Assembly (NCBI GenBank): GCA_964461815.1
Contig: CAYWVF010000011.1
Location: 11,239-75,238 of the forward strand
Length of the DNA stretch: 64,000 nt
Source of the DNA: JAAZBA01 sp964461815
GTDB lineage: Bacteria > Bacillota > Clostridia > Oscillospirales > QAMX01
Direction: 5' to 3'
The position numbers were made by a program, and so were the translations under genes. The number at the start of each line of letters is the position of its first letter. Within the stretch, counting starts at the first letter, position 1. The notes below the pieces were generated by a model. It saw only the letters and a list, made by a program, of their open reading frames with translations. It was not told where the DNA came from and did not search any database. Below, in pieces: positions 52,648 to 60,720 of the stretch.

Positions 52648-53223
52648 CTACTCCGGCTTGTTTTCAAGCTTCAGAGGATAATCTCCAAGCTTATTCACCT
52701 TGAAGCCGTTCTTCTTATACTCATCATAGTCAAACGCTTCGAGCTCATCTATTGCAAGCTTATGGAACTCATAAAAATTATGCCACCACTCATAGCCGCT
52801 TCCGAGCTCTGCATTCAGATATGCATCTGCTATATCGCAGCCCATTTTCGGAGCTACATAAAATGCACCCATAGCCAAAACATTTACGCCATTGCCTGTG
52901 ATCGCTCTCAATGCGGCAGGTACGCTCTCAACTACGCCCGCATGGACATGAGGGCATTTACTTGCAGCGATATGTATACCCATTCCCGTTCCGCAGAAAA
53001 CGAGTGCTCTCTCAAATTCACCCTCTGATATCATCGAGCCTACACGGAGTCCGACTCTATGGAACATAAGATCTGTATCGTCGGGATCCGAGTCAGCCTT
53101 TACTCCTACATCGGTTATCTCCCATCCCTTTGCCTTGAGATAGTTTACTACCTCCTCTTTAAGTGGAAATCCGGCAAAATCAGCGCCTACCAGCAGCTGT
53201 TTATTCTTTACTGTCTTCATCAT
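52648..53223 (-). CDS. RpiB/LacA/LacB-family sugar-phosphate isomerase
   Basis: 191 residues. G-A-D-F-A-G-F-P-L-K near residue 13 and F-C-G-T-G-M-G-I near 72, including the catalytic Cys and the anion-hole loop of the RpiB family. It is about 40 residues longer than ribose-5-phosphate isomerase B, with an extended C-terminus (W-W-H-N-F-Y-E-F). Ribose-5-phosphate or another sugar phosphate may be the substrate. Single gene. Confidence 0.88.
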   Translation of the reverse strand: MMKTVKNKQLLVGADFAGFPLKEEVVNYLKAKGWEITDVGVKADSDPDDTDLMFHRVGLRVGSMISEGEFERALVFCGTGMGIHIAASKCPHVHAGVVESVPAALRAITGNGVNVLAMGAFYVAPKMGCDIADAYLNAELGSGYEWWHNFYEFHKLAIDELEAFDYDEYKKNGFKVNKLGDYPLKLENKPE

Positions 53224-53340
53224 ATTGACCGCCTTTCATAATCTTATCGATCCGGCTCGAATAACGCATATCATATCAAGTATAAATCTCAAGTTTTACT
53301 CATATACATTAACCAAAAGACCTTATGTGAGGGTGGTATA

Positions 53341-53601
53341 ATGCGCTGGAACGTTGAGGAACGATGTGTTGAGCTTGGAAAATACATTCTTGAAAATAAA
53401 GCAACCGTTCGTGCGGCTGCTAAAAAATTCGGCATCAGTAAAAGCACTGTACATAAAGATGTAACTGTGCGTCTGATGGAATACGATCGTATTCTATGCT
53501 TACAGGTAAAAGAGATATTGAACGTAAACAAAAGTCAACGACATATTCGCGGAGGACTGGCAACTAAGGAGAAATATGCCATGCTATCTAAAAAGCATTA
53601 A
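53341..53601 (+). CDS. spoIIID: Stage III sporulation transcriptional regulator SpoIIID
   Basis: 86 residues, normal. A helix-turn-helix R-A-A-A-K-K-F-G-I-S-K-S-T-V-H-K-D spans residues 21-37, and the C-terminal R-G-G-L-A-T-K-E-K-Y is the basic DNA-binding tail. In the mother cell it switches gene expression from sigma-E to sigma-K. Marks the organism as a spore former. GGTGG ribosome site. Confidence 0.97.
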   Translation: MRWNVEERCVELGKYILENKATVRAAAKKFGISKSTVHKDVTVRLMEYDRILCLQVKEILNVNKSQRHIRGGLATKEKYAMLSKKH

Positions 53602-53637
53602 AGCTCCGCGCAGCTACAACTGCGCAGAGCTTTTCTC
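53601..53637. terminator. Bidirectional terminator between spoIIID and nhaC
   Basis: AGCTCCGCGCAG pairs with CTGCGCAGAGCT, with T runs on both sides. Located between two converging genes. Confidence 0.85.
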
Positions 53638-53642
53638 TGCCT

Positions 53643-55169
53643 TTAGTTATTTTTCTCCGCAGCAATTTTCTTATTGTCTATTACCTTAACGATAAACAAT
53701 GCCAGTGCAAGGCATGCCAATGCTACGAGGAGTGATATCAGCAGGTTCTGTACAAATCCCGCTACGAAATATGCTATGAAGCAGCATACCGTTACAAGCG
53801 TTGCATATGGGATCTGCGTGGAAACGTGGTTGATATGATTACACTGTGCACCTGTTGACGACATGATCGTTGTATCGGATATCGGAGAAATATGGTCTCC
53901 GTATACAGCACCTGCAAGTGTTGCGCTGATAAGTATTATCTGCAATGTATCGGAAATATTTCCGAGTCTTGTGCAGATACCGAGAACGATAGGAATAAGG
54001 ATACCGAATGTACCCCAGGATGTACCCGTTGCAAACGCAAGTGCTCCTGCAATAGCAAATATAATAGCCGGAAGTATCTGTACCGGGATATTGCTTACCT
54101 CAACGAGATGTGCTACATAGCCGCCTGTGTTGAGATAATCCTGGCAAACGCCGGAAAGTGTCCATGCGAGTGTAAGGATGATTATTGCCGGAACCATAGA
54201 CTGTATGCCCTCTGTAATGGATTCCATGAAATCCTTGAAGGACATGATCTTTCTCGGGATATAAAGAGCGAACGTTACTATAATAGCCGCAAAGCCGCCC
54301 CATACGAGAGATGTATTTGCATCTGTATTACCGAAGGCTTCGATGATATTAGCTGCTTCACCGCTGAAAAGTCCACCTGTGTAAAGCATTGCCATGATCG
54401 TAACAACAATAAGAGCTACTATCGGAATAACAAGGTCGTATACCTTACCGTTTGACTTTATGCCCTTTTCCTTGCTTTCCTCTTCCTTTGCTTCCGGAAC
54501 ACCGTTTGCCATAGCATAATCCTCATGCTTCTTCATTGAACCGAAATCAAATTTCGCAAAAGCAATGAAAAATACCATGAGCAGAGTAAGAATAGCATAG
54601 AAATTGTAGGGAATAGTCTTTATAAACGTACCGAAGCCATCAGCCATACCAGCTTCCTCTATGGTACTTCCGACGGATACTGCCCAGCTCGAGATCGGCG
54701 CTATGATACAAACCGGAGCTGCCGTAGCATCGATCAAATAAGACAGCTTTTCACGTGAAATACGGAACTTGTCCGTAACAGGACGCATAACAGAGCCTAC
54801 TGTGAGGCAGTTAAAATAGTCATCAACAAAGATAAGTACGCCGAGTGCGCCTGTTGCTGCCATTGCACCCTGACGGCTCTTTATCTTCTTTGACGCCCAT
54901 TCACCGTAAGCCTTAGAGCCTCCGGCTTTATTTACAAGCGTTACGAGAACGCCAAGCAGTGCCAGGAACAATATGATGAAAATATTTCCACCCAAATTGT
55001 CGCCCATGATAATAAACAGTGTCTCAACTGCGTTGATAATATGACCGCCCGAATAGATCAGTACTCCGGACAAAACACCGATAAGCAGTGACGAAATAAC
55101 CTCTTTCGTCAAAAGCGCCAGCACTATTGCTATTATCGGCGGCAAGACAGACATCCATGAATAATCCAT
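53643..55169 (-). CDS. NhaC-family Na+/H+ antiporter
   Basis: 508 residues with about twelve membrane segments. G-D-H-I-S-P-I-S-D-T-T near the end is the NhaC signature, with F-V-D-D-Y-F-N-C-L-T near residue 112. It exchanges sodium for protons or an organic acid. Fits with a sodium-coupled ATP synthase and a sodium circuit. Single gene. AGGAG ribosome site. Confidence 0.93.
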   Translation of the reverse strand: MDYSWMSVLPPIIAIVLALLTKEVISSLLIGVLSGVLIYSGGHIINAVETLFIIMGDNLGGNIFIILFLALLGVLVTLVNKAGGSKAYGEWASKKIKSRQGAMAATGALGVLIFVDDYFNCLTVGSVMRPVTDKFRISREKLSYLIDATAAPVCIIAPISSWAVSVGSTIEEAGMADGFGTFIKTIPYNFYAILTLLMVFFIAFAKFDFGSMKKHEDYAMANGVPEAKEEESKEKGIKSNGKVYDLVIPIVALIVVTIMAMLYTGGLFSGEAANIIEAFGNTDANTSLVWGGFAAIIVTFALYIPRKIMSFKDFMESITEGIQSMVPAIIILTLAWTLSGVCQDYLNTGGYVAHLVEVSNIPVQILPAIIFAIAGALAFATGTSWGTFGILIPIVLGICTRLGNISDTLQIILISATLAGAVYGDHISPISDTTIMSSTGAQCNHINHVSTQIPYATLVTVCCFIAYFVAGFVQNLLISLLVALACLALALFIVKVIDNKKIAAEKNN

Positions 55170-55413
55170 AAATCCACTCCTCTTTTACATTTATAACAGG
55201 AATTATATCACATTATTCATCAATACGCAACAAATTTTTCAGAATTTATTCTTACTCCAATTTATTTTGTCACATTTTCCATTTTTGCCGCTTGTTTTTT
55301 GTTTGTTTTAACACTTTCCGGACGCACATGGAAATGCATTCTTGATATGACACGCTTTTTATGATATAATCATAAAAACAAGTAAAATCGATCATAACAG
55401 GAGCGGAGCTATC

Positions 55414-56160
55414 GTGAATATAATCTCTTCCATATCAGGATTTTTAAGGAAACAAAACGAGACCTCACGTCCGTTCTGTTCGGCAGTCGTAGCTGCCGGA
55501 GGGCATTCGTCACGCATGGGAAATATAGATAAGCTTATGTGTGAGATCGGAGGCATACCTGTTATCGCACATACACTGCTCCGACTCAATGCGTGCTCTC
55601 ATATAGATGAAATAGTCATCTCTACACAGCCCGATTCGATCGTTCGCATTGCGGATATCGGTAAGCTTTACAATATAACAAAGCTTACAAAGGTGATATC
55701 GGGTGGTGAAACAAGGCTGCACTCCGTCTACAACGGCATAGCGGAGGTTTCGGATGACGCTGAGCTCATAGCCATACATGACGGTGCAAGACCACTTATC
55801 ACAAATAAGCTGCTCATCGATGCTATCGAAATGGGACACCTTTTTTCTGCTGCTGTGCCATGCGTACCTGTTAAGGATACGATAAAAGCAGTGCGAAACA
55901 GTGAGATCACAGGCACACCTGACAGAAGCACTCTGTACATTGCTCAGACTCCGCAGGTCTTTCAAGCCGATCTCATAAAGAGTGCGCTGAAAAAGGCAAT
56001 AGACGAAAAACTCGCTGTCACAGACGACTCGTCCGCCGTGGAAGCGCTCGGCTTTAAGGTTCATATCTCGCACGGCGACTACAGAAATATTAAGATAACC
56101 ACACCTGAAGACCTCGCTATAGCAGAGGCTTTGCTGAATACGGAGGACTTTAATGTTTAG
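55414..56160 (+). CDS. ispD: 2-C-methyl-D-erythritol 4-phosphate cytidylyltransferase
   Basis: 248 residues from GTG 55414. A-A-G-G-H-S-S-R-M-G near residue 30, the CTP loop, D-G-A-R-P near 125, then T-P-Q-V-F near 180. The first 22 residues extend beyond the usual start. It makes CDP-methylerythritol in the MEP isoprenoid pathway. It overlaps ispF by 8 bases. Confidence 0.95.
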   Translation: MNIISSISGFLRKQNETSRPFCSAVVAAGGHSSRMGNIDKLMCEIGGIPVIAHTLLRLNACSHIDEIVISTQPDSIVRIADIGKLYNITKLTKVISGGETRLHSVYNGIAEVSDDAELIAIHDGARPLITNKLLIDAIEMGHLFSAAVPCVPVKDTIKAVRNSEITGTPDRSTLYIAQTPQVFQADLIKSALKKAIDEKLAVTDDSSAVEALGFKVHISHGDYRNIKITTPEDLAIAEALLNTEDFNV

Positions 56161-56629
56161 AATTGGTCACGGATACGACGTACACAGATTGGTCGAGGGT
56201 AGAAAGCTCATACTCGGCGGAGTTGATATAGCATATGAAAAGGGACTTCTTGGGCACAGTGATGCGGATGTGTTGATCCATGCAGTCATAGATGCGCTGC
56301 TCGGTGCTGCCGCACTCGGTGATATAGGGAAGCTGTTTCCCGATAACGATGACAGCTTTAAGGATATTTCGAGTATGCTGCTGCTTTCACATGTTCGAAA
56401 AGTACTCGATGAGCATAGGTACATAATATGCAACATAGACTCGACCGTCATTGCACAGCGACCGAAGCTTGCATCGTTTATAGATGATATGAGGAAAAAC
56501 ATCTCCGATGTTCTCGGTATCTGTAAGGATCAGGTAAGCGTCAAAGCCACTACGGAAGAAAAGCTCGGCTTTACCGGCGACGGCAGCGGTATTTCAGCAC
56601 ATGCCGTAGCGCTTATCGAAAGTAAATAA
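56153..56629 (+). CDS. ispF: 2-C-methyl-D-erythritol 2,4-cyclodiphosphate synthase
   Basis: 158 residues. It begins R-I-G-H-G-Y-D-V-H-R near residue 3-12 with metal-binding Asp and His, then G-L-L-G-H-S-D-A-D-V and the C-terminal K-A-T-T-E-E-K-L-G-F-T-G. The next MEP-pathway step after IspD and IspE. Translationally coupled to ispD. Confidence 0.97.
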   Translation: MFRIGHGYDVHRLVEGRKLILGGVDIAYEKGLLGHSDADVLIHAVIDALLGAAALGDIGKLFPDNDDSFKDISSMLLLSHVRKVLDEHRYIICNIDSTVIAQRPKLASFIDDMRKNISDVLGICKDQVSVKATTEEKLGFTGDGSGISAHAVALIESK

Positions 56630-56636
56630 AAGCATT

Positions 56637-56688
56637 AAAAGCATAACCTTATAAGGCTCATACGCCTCAATGGTTATGCTTTTATTTT
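56637..56688 (+). terminator. Terminator of ispD-ispF
   Basis: AAAAGCATAACC pairs with GGTTATGCTTTT (56637-56648 with 56672-56683), with an inner AGGC/GCCT stem, then a T run. Confidence 0.9.
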
Positions 56689-56691
56689 TCA

Positions 56692-56880
56692 TCAGTCTCG
56701 ATCCTGTCTCAACCAGAACATTTTCGTATCACCGCACTTACAGTCAGATATGGGTAATTCTGCCATAGGAATATATTACATTGATCTTACCGCATGTCAA
56801 ACAACTCGCGGTTGGAGCGATCTCATCGTCTCGGGCATGAATTATCTATCGTTTTATACCGATCTCACACTCGGTGATAC
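56692..56880 (-). pseudogene. Possible decayed zinc-ribbon protein
   Basis: One leftward frame reads T-A-S-C-L-T-C-G-K-I-N-V and then, shifted by one frame after about 56755, S-D-C-K-C-G-D-T-K-M-F-W. The two Cys pairs could form a zinc ribbon split by a frameshift. No start was found. An opposite-strand frame (46 residues at 56750-56890) has no similarity I know. Low-confidence remnant. Confidence 0.35.
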
Positions 56881-56894
56881 GAGTCAATAATTTA

Positions 56895-57950
56895 TCAGGG
56901 CAGCAGAGCGACCTGAAGCTTTACCGGGTTGTGATCCGAATTGGCAAAAGCCAGCTCGACCGTTTCCACCTGCTCTACCTGTACATTGGGAGATACGATA
57001 AAGCCGTCGATCACATACATCTGGCTGTCTTCGCTCAGTGGTCGATCCAACAGACGGCAGGAGGCACTGTCTCCGTCGAATACATACCTGAAGCCCTCAG
57101 GAAGCGAGCTTTCCTCCAGAGTGCCCGGTGTCCACACATCACCTGTCACAGGATATGTATCAAATGTACCGGGAAAAGCCTGATTAAAGTCGCCGCCTGC
57201 GATCACATAATTACCCTTTTCATACTCATCCTGTAGTATCTCCATCATTAGCTTTGTCTGTGCGATCTTTCCCTCACCGTCGTCATAAGCCTCCAGGTGC
57301 AGATTCACCAGAACTACCTCTTTACTGCTCCCCTCTACCGCCAGTCGTGTGACCAGCAGACAGCGCTTCAAATTGGCGATGCTGACAGGCCAGGAGAATG
57401 GGCATGGCAGGGCTACCCTCTCAAAGGTATCATTCACATAGTGATCGGTAAATGTCGCAATTCCGCTTTCTATCTTACCTATGGGCGGCAAAGGTATAGG
57501 TACAAAGTCACATTTATAGTTATACGCCAGTGCGAAGCTCCCCTGACATGTTTCCGAGATAGCTTCCAACTCATTGACATAGCCTGTACGAGCAGAGCTC
57601 ACGTCAACCTCCTGCAATAGCCATGCGTCCGCAGACTGTGAGGAGATAAAGTCTTTAACAGCCGACAGATTCCGCTCTACACCTTCTGCCGTGGGATTTA
57701 CCTTGCTGCCGCCATCCATAAAGAAGTCTGACTCTGCATCCAAGCCCGCATATCCAATGTTCCAGCTGTAGATCGTCATCTTTTCATCTATCAAAGCACT
57801 GTTTTCATTACTGATATACAGCTGATCCGCAGTCTGTCGATCCTTCGGGCGATACTCAGTCACCGTCAAATAAGCTAACAGTATCGCAAAGGACAATAAT
57901 ACGACCGCCGCGATCCCCAAGGGTATTTTTAACCACAGCCTTTTTTTCAT
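56895..57950 (-). CDS. Membrane-anchored endonuclease/exonuclease/phosphatase family protein
   Basis: 351 residues from ATG 57950 (GGAGGT upstream; an earlier frame start at 57995 lacks a site). One N-terminal helix (about 8-27), then an outer domain with S-W-N-I-G-Y-A-G-L, L-L-Q-E-V-D, N-L-H-L-E-A, A-G-G-D-F-N-Q-A and N-S-D-H-N-P-V, the five motifs of the DNase I/sphingomyelinase fold. So a surface-exposed phosphodiesterase or phosphatase. The divalent-metal ligands are all present. Single gene. Confidence 0.9.
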   Translation of the reverse strand: MKKRLWLKIPLGIAAVVLLSFAILLAYLTVTEYRPKDRQTADQLYISNENSALIDEKMTIYSWNIGYAGLDAESDFFMDGGSKVNPTAEGVERNLSAVKDFISSQSADAWLLQEVDVSSARTGYVNELEAISETCQGSFALAYNYKCDFVPIPLPPIGKIESGIATFTDHYVNDTFERVALPCPFSWPVSIANLKRCLLVTRLAVEGSSKEVVLVNLHLEAYDDGEGKIAQTKLMMEILQDEYEKGNYVIAGGDFNQAFPGTFDTYPVTGDVWTPGTLEESSLPEGFRYVFDGDSASCRLLDRPLSEDSQMYVIDGFIVSPNVQVEQVETVELAFANSDHNPVKLQVALLP

Positions 57951-58172
57951 ATTTAAACCTCCGATTTTCTCTATTTTTAGTTGATTATAGCACAATATCT
58001 TCTATTTTGCAACAGCTGATCGTATTATTTACGAGGAAGTCATAAAAAGATGACGCAGTCGAAGCGAGTATGCTCTGTATTGACCGTGATCGGCAAATAT
58101 ACTATAATAAATCAAGACAATTCTGCTACGGAAGCCTTTAGAGCATGAGAATATCGTTTTTTTAAAAAGGTA

Positions 58173-58203
58173 TTGACTCTCACGTTCCGTCATAGTGTAT
58201 ACT
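58173..58203 (+). promoter_or_regulatory. MerR-type autoregulated promoter with 19-base spacer
   Basis: TTGACT (58173-58178), 19 bases, TATACT (58198-58203). The long spacer with a partial CTCACG palindrome is typical of the operators of TipA-like MerR activators, which untwist DNA to allow transcription. Confidence 0.75.
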
Positions 58204-58223
58204 CTCCATGTGAGGTGATAAAA

Positions 58224-58487
58224 TTGAAAATGCAAATTAAAGAATTTGCCGAGCTGACAGGTGTAAGTGTACGCACATTGCATTATTACGATGAGATAGG
58301 CTTACTTATTCCTGCTCACATCGATCAGCTTACAGGCTATCGTTATTATGATGAAGCTTCGCTTCTTCGTATGCAGGATATCCTTTTTTACCGTGAGCTT
58401 GATTTTTCCTTAAAGAATATCGATAAGCATGGCGATGGCACAGCAGAGTTTATCCGCAAAGCAGTGGAAGCTTATTGCAGCAGATAG
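58224..58487 (+). CDS. MerR-family regulator with internal deletion (TipA-like)
   Basis: About 87 residues from TTG 58224 (GAGGTG 6 bases upstream); ATG 58230 is the alternative. The N-terminus is a full MerR helix-turn-helix (F-A-E-L-T-G-V-S-V-R-T-L-H-Y-Y-D-E-I-G-L, residues about 6-25, and L-T-G-Y-R-Y-Y). After residue 67 it jumps to a tail like the last 20 residues of a TipAS ligand domain (G-D-G-T-A-E-F-I-R-K-A-V-E-A-Y). About 160 central residues are missing in frame. A DNA-binding miniature without sensor may be made. Confidence 0.75.
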   Translation: MKMQIKEFAELTGVSVRTLHYYDEIGLLIPAHIDQLTGYRYYDEASLLRMQDILFYRELDFSLKNIDKHGDGTAEFIRKAVEAYCSR

Positions 58488-58513
58488 ATTTCGACGGTTT
58501 CAAAAGCTTAACA

Positions 58514-58560
58514 AACGAAACAGCCCATACTGATCTTCAGTATGGGCTGTTTCGTTATTT
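58514..58560 (+). terminator. Terminator after the MerR gene
   Basis: A 20-bp perfect stem (58514-58533 with 58537-58556), then ATTTTG. Very strong. Confidence 0.85.
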
Positions 58561-58624
58561 TGTGACAGCTCAGTGAGCACTATCACATATAGCCGCAATT
58601 TGGGAGCAAAATTTCCCTATATTT

Positions 58625-58757
58625 TTATACCTTCCAACCGACCGCCAGTTCTCTCTATTCCACGAACCGACGATAGATGCCGCCTTGCTGCATCAGCTGC
58701 TCGTGAGTACCGCTCCTAACGATCTTACCATTGTCTATCACCCACCAATACATTTTT
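58625..58757 (-). pseudogene. C-terminal remnant of an ABC exporter ATPase/permease
   Basis: The leftward frame reads V-I-D-N-G-K-I-V-R-S-G-T-H-E-Q-L, then G-G-I-Y-R-R-F-V-E, a stop codon (TAG), then A-V-G-W-K-V and the stop. This is the well-known end of fused ABC exporters after the H-loop. The rest of the gene is missing and the frame is broken. Confidence 0.75.
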
Positions 58758-58776
58758 CACCGAGCCCGATGGCATG

Positions 58777-59286
58777 TCAAGCACTGTGCCAAGCGGCACA
58801 CGTGAGAGCTTTCCGCAGACACGCTTTCGGATATTTCCGAGCAAGCTTAGAGATGTCAACAGATATAGACGGCATTGCTTTTCTGACAGCACTCTCTGCC
58901 TCATCCAAAAAGAAACCTATAGTGATCCCGTGATAATGAGAAACAGGAAAATCCACATGACCGCTGTGATGAACACGTCTGTCAACACGCATGTCTCCGG
59001 CTTCGATATAATAACGCTTGTCCTACTCCGTGCGATGCTCAATACGTCCCTCACGGCAATGATCCACGCAGAATATCCGTGCGCTGCTGGCAAAACGGCT
59101 ATAGCAATGTGCCATGTGAAAATCGTTGTACATCAGATATACGCCGCCGAAGACTCGATATATCGTCATGAGTCCGTCGCCGCTTTCATCTCTCATACGC
59201 AGTACCTTGCAATCCTCTGTTTCTATCATTTCCTCCAGATCTTCACCCATATCTGCTTTGTGAAACATCTTCCATGAGTCATACAC
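58777..59286 (-). pseudogene. AraC-family regulator N-terminal part with amber codon
   Basis: Two adjacent leftward frames in the same phase (59286-59026 and 59022-58780) are interrupted by TAG at 59023-59025. Joined, they read L-M-Y-N-D-F-H-M-A-H-C, then V-D-H-C-R-E-G-R-I-E, the stop, then Y-Y-I-E-A-G-D-M-R-V-D-R-R-V-H-H and H-Y-H-G-I-T-I-G-F, the ligand domain of AraC regulators that control siderophore or drug exporters. The DNA-binding domain is lost. It is followed by the ABC-exporter tail. Dead gene. Confidence 0.72.
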
Positions 59287-59312
59287 ATTTTCCGCACATA
59301 CACCCTCTTTAA

Positions 59313-59340
59313 AAACAAGTTAGAGTAGGCTAACTTGTTT
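59313..59340. promoter_or_regulatory. DtxR/IdeR-like operator palindrome (GTTAG-N6-CTAAC)
   Basis: Perfect 11-bp inverted repeat AAACAAGTTAG-N6-CTAACTTGTTT ahead of the decayed AraC gene. The core GTTAG-N6-CTAAC recurs at 60609-60624. It resembles the iron box TTAGGTTAGSCTAACCTAA. Confidence 0.6.
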
Positions 59341-59344
59341 GGAT

Positions 59345-59580
59345 TAAGTAAAGCCCCTTTTCACGGCTTTCATACTAATTATATCGATCCTGCTGTTTAT
59401 TTTCTAATCCGATCCGCTTTTTCAGCTCCATTTAGCGAAAAAATTCCGGCGATATAGTCAAAAGCCTTATCCTAATTCAACAAAAGCACTCTTACAGCAA
59501 ATGAGTACCCATCGATTTCCCGATGAGTACTCATGATCTTCACTCCCCTTTGGAGAGATTTTCAAAGTGTTACAGACAGA
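59345..59580. other. 236-base region without a gene, one hairpin
   Basis: No frame was found. A hairpin ATGAGTAC...GTACTCAT lies at about 59499-59534, which may terminate the leftward flavodoxin transcript, though the following T run is weak. Confidence 0.4.
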
Positions 59581-60003
59581 TCACGCAAGTGCTTTACCGA
59601 GTGCTTTGCAGGCGGCAATTGCATCATCGTCCGGTGCTTCGTTGCAGATCACAAAGTCGCACGCCATGACTGCACCGTCTGAAATGCAGCTTTCCTCCCA
59701 ATTACGCATCCACTCGCCGTCACCCCAGCCGTATGAACCGAACAATGCGATCTTCTTACCTGAAAGCTTCGCTTCACACCCCTCAAACATCGGAGCAAAC
59801 TCGTCTTCCTCCAGTACCTCCGCCCCCATAGCAGGACAGCCGAAGGCCACTGCGTCATAAGAATCCATCATATCGGCTTCAAATTCAGCCGAAGTCATGA
59901 CAGATACTTCTGCACCGATCTCTTTTATACCCTCTGCAACCGCATTTGCCATTGCTTCTGTATTGCCTGTACCGCTCCAATAAACTACTGCTATCTTACT
60001 CAT
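59581..60003 (-). CDS. Flavodoxin
   Basis: 140 residues. FMN phosphate loop V-V-Y-W-S-G-T-G-N-T-E at residues 6-16, G-C-P-A-M-G-A-E near residue 55 and F-G-S-Y-G-W-G-D-G-E-W near 88. A short-chain flavodoxin that carries electrons in place of ferredoxin, usually under iron limitation. It is transcribed after the DUF3793 gene (30 bases apart), downstream of the GTTAG operator, which fits iron control. Confidence 0.95.
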   Translation of the reverse strand: MSKIAVVYWSGTGNTEAMANAVAEGIKEIGAEVSVMTSAEFEADMMDSYDAVAFGCPAMGAEVLEEDEFAPMFEGCEAKLSGKKIALFGSYGWGDGEWMRNWEESCISDGAVMACDFVICNEAPDDDAIAACKALGKALA

Positions 60004-60033
60004 TATCGTATACCAACCCTTCTTTTTTATATA

Positions 60034-60585
60034 TCAACAGGCCACAGTGAGCCGTTCGATAGACTTTCCTTTTGCATACTGCTCACAGTACACAGTAGTG
60101 CATTTTTTGAATTTCGCAAAGGTTTTCTGTGCTGCCTCTGCATCACCGTACACCTTCCAACAGCCTACGCATTTACATCCGGTAGCTTTATTCTCAATAA
60201 AACCGCATACATCCTCCGGAGGATAACCGAGAAACAGTCCTATCTCGTGAGGAAACTCATCGTACTTTGCCAGACGTTGTATCAGTTGAACGATGCAGCG
60301 TTCCGGAGTTTCCATGGAATATCCGCAGCTATGCAGGATATCACATGCTGTCACATCATTAAGGTCGTTCTTAAGTCGTGACGGACGATAAAGATAGATC
60401 AATGCCTTTCCGTCATGATAGCGAAGCGGAAGAACACGTACTCCTTTGCCTAAAAGTGCCTTATTCCATAGCCTTACAGCGTTTCTCATCTCATCCGCAC
60501 TGTCATACGGGTACACAAACATATTGCCTGTCTTCATTCCGGCAAGAGTCGGTGAACAGTGCCTTACAAGCATTTCTTCCGACAA
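60034..60585 (-). CDS. DUF3793 family protein
   Basis: 183 residues from TTG 60585 (AAAGGAGG upstream). L-P-L-R-Y-H-D-G-K-A-L-I-Y-L-Y-R and E-I-G-L-F-L-G-Y-P-P-E-D-V are family-like, with C-K-C-V-G-C-W-K-V-Y a Cys-rich segment near 138-146. DUF3793 genes often sit beside flavodoxin, suggesting a role in iron or heme metabolism. Not proved. Confidence 0.9.
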   Translation of the reverse strand: MSEEMLVRHCSPTLAGMKTGNMFVYPYDSADEMRNAVRLWNKALLGKGVRVLPLRYHDGKALIYLYRPSRLKNDLNDVTACDILHSCGYSMETPERCIVQLIQRLAKYDEFPHEIGLFLGYPPEDVCGFIENKATGCKCVGCWKVYGDAEAAQKTFAKFKKCTTVYCEQYAKGKSIERLTVAC

Positions 60586-60605
60586 CGTACTTCCTCCTTT
60601 GCGTT

Positions 60606-60628
60606 TAGGTTAGCTTTAGCTAACTCGT
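60606..60628. promoter_or_regulatory. DtxR/IdeR-like operator palindrome (GTTAG-N6-CTAAC)
   Basis: TTAGGTTAGC-TTTA-GCTAACTCG with perfect GTTAGC/GCTAAC arms (60609-60614 with 60619-60624). It lies between the -10 box and the start of the DUF3793-flavodoxin operon, so a repressor there would block transcription. Confidence 0.6.
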
Positions 60629-60640
60629 ATTTGTATCAAT

Positions 60641-60673
60641 GAGGTGGATCACTCACCTCGCACTGTTATTATA
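60641..60673 (-). promoter_or_regulatory. -10 box and leader hairpin of the DUF3793-flavodoxin operon
   Basis: Leftward TATAAT at 60668-60673, then a GAGGTG/CACCTC hairpin (60641-60646 with 60654-60659) in the leader, then the GTTAG operator. No good -35 was seen. Confidence 0.5.
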
Positions 60674-60720
60674 GCAAAAAAGGAAAGCCTTTTTCCGCTC
60701 CTAAAGGACAGAAAAAGGCT
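60674..60720 (-). terminator. Terminator of the AraC gene at 60701
   Basis: AGCCTTTTTC pairs with GAAAAAGGCT (60686-60695 with 60711-60720) and a T-rich run follows leftward. The stop codon is in its loop. Confidence 0.7.
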
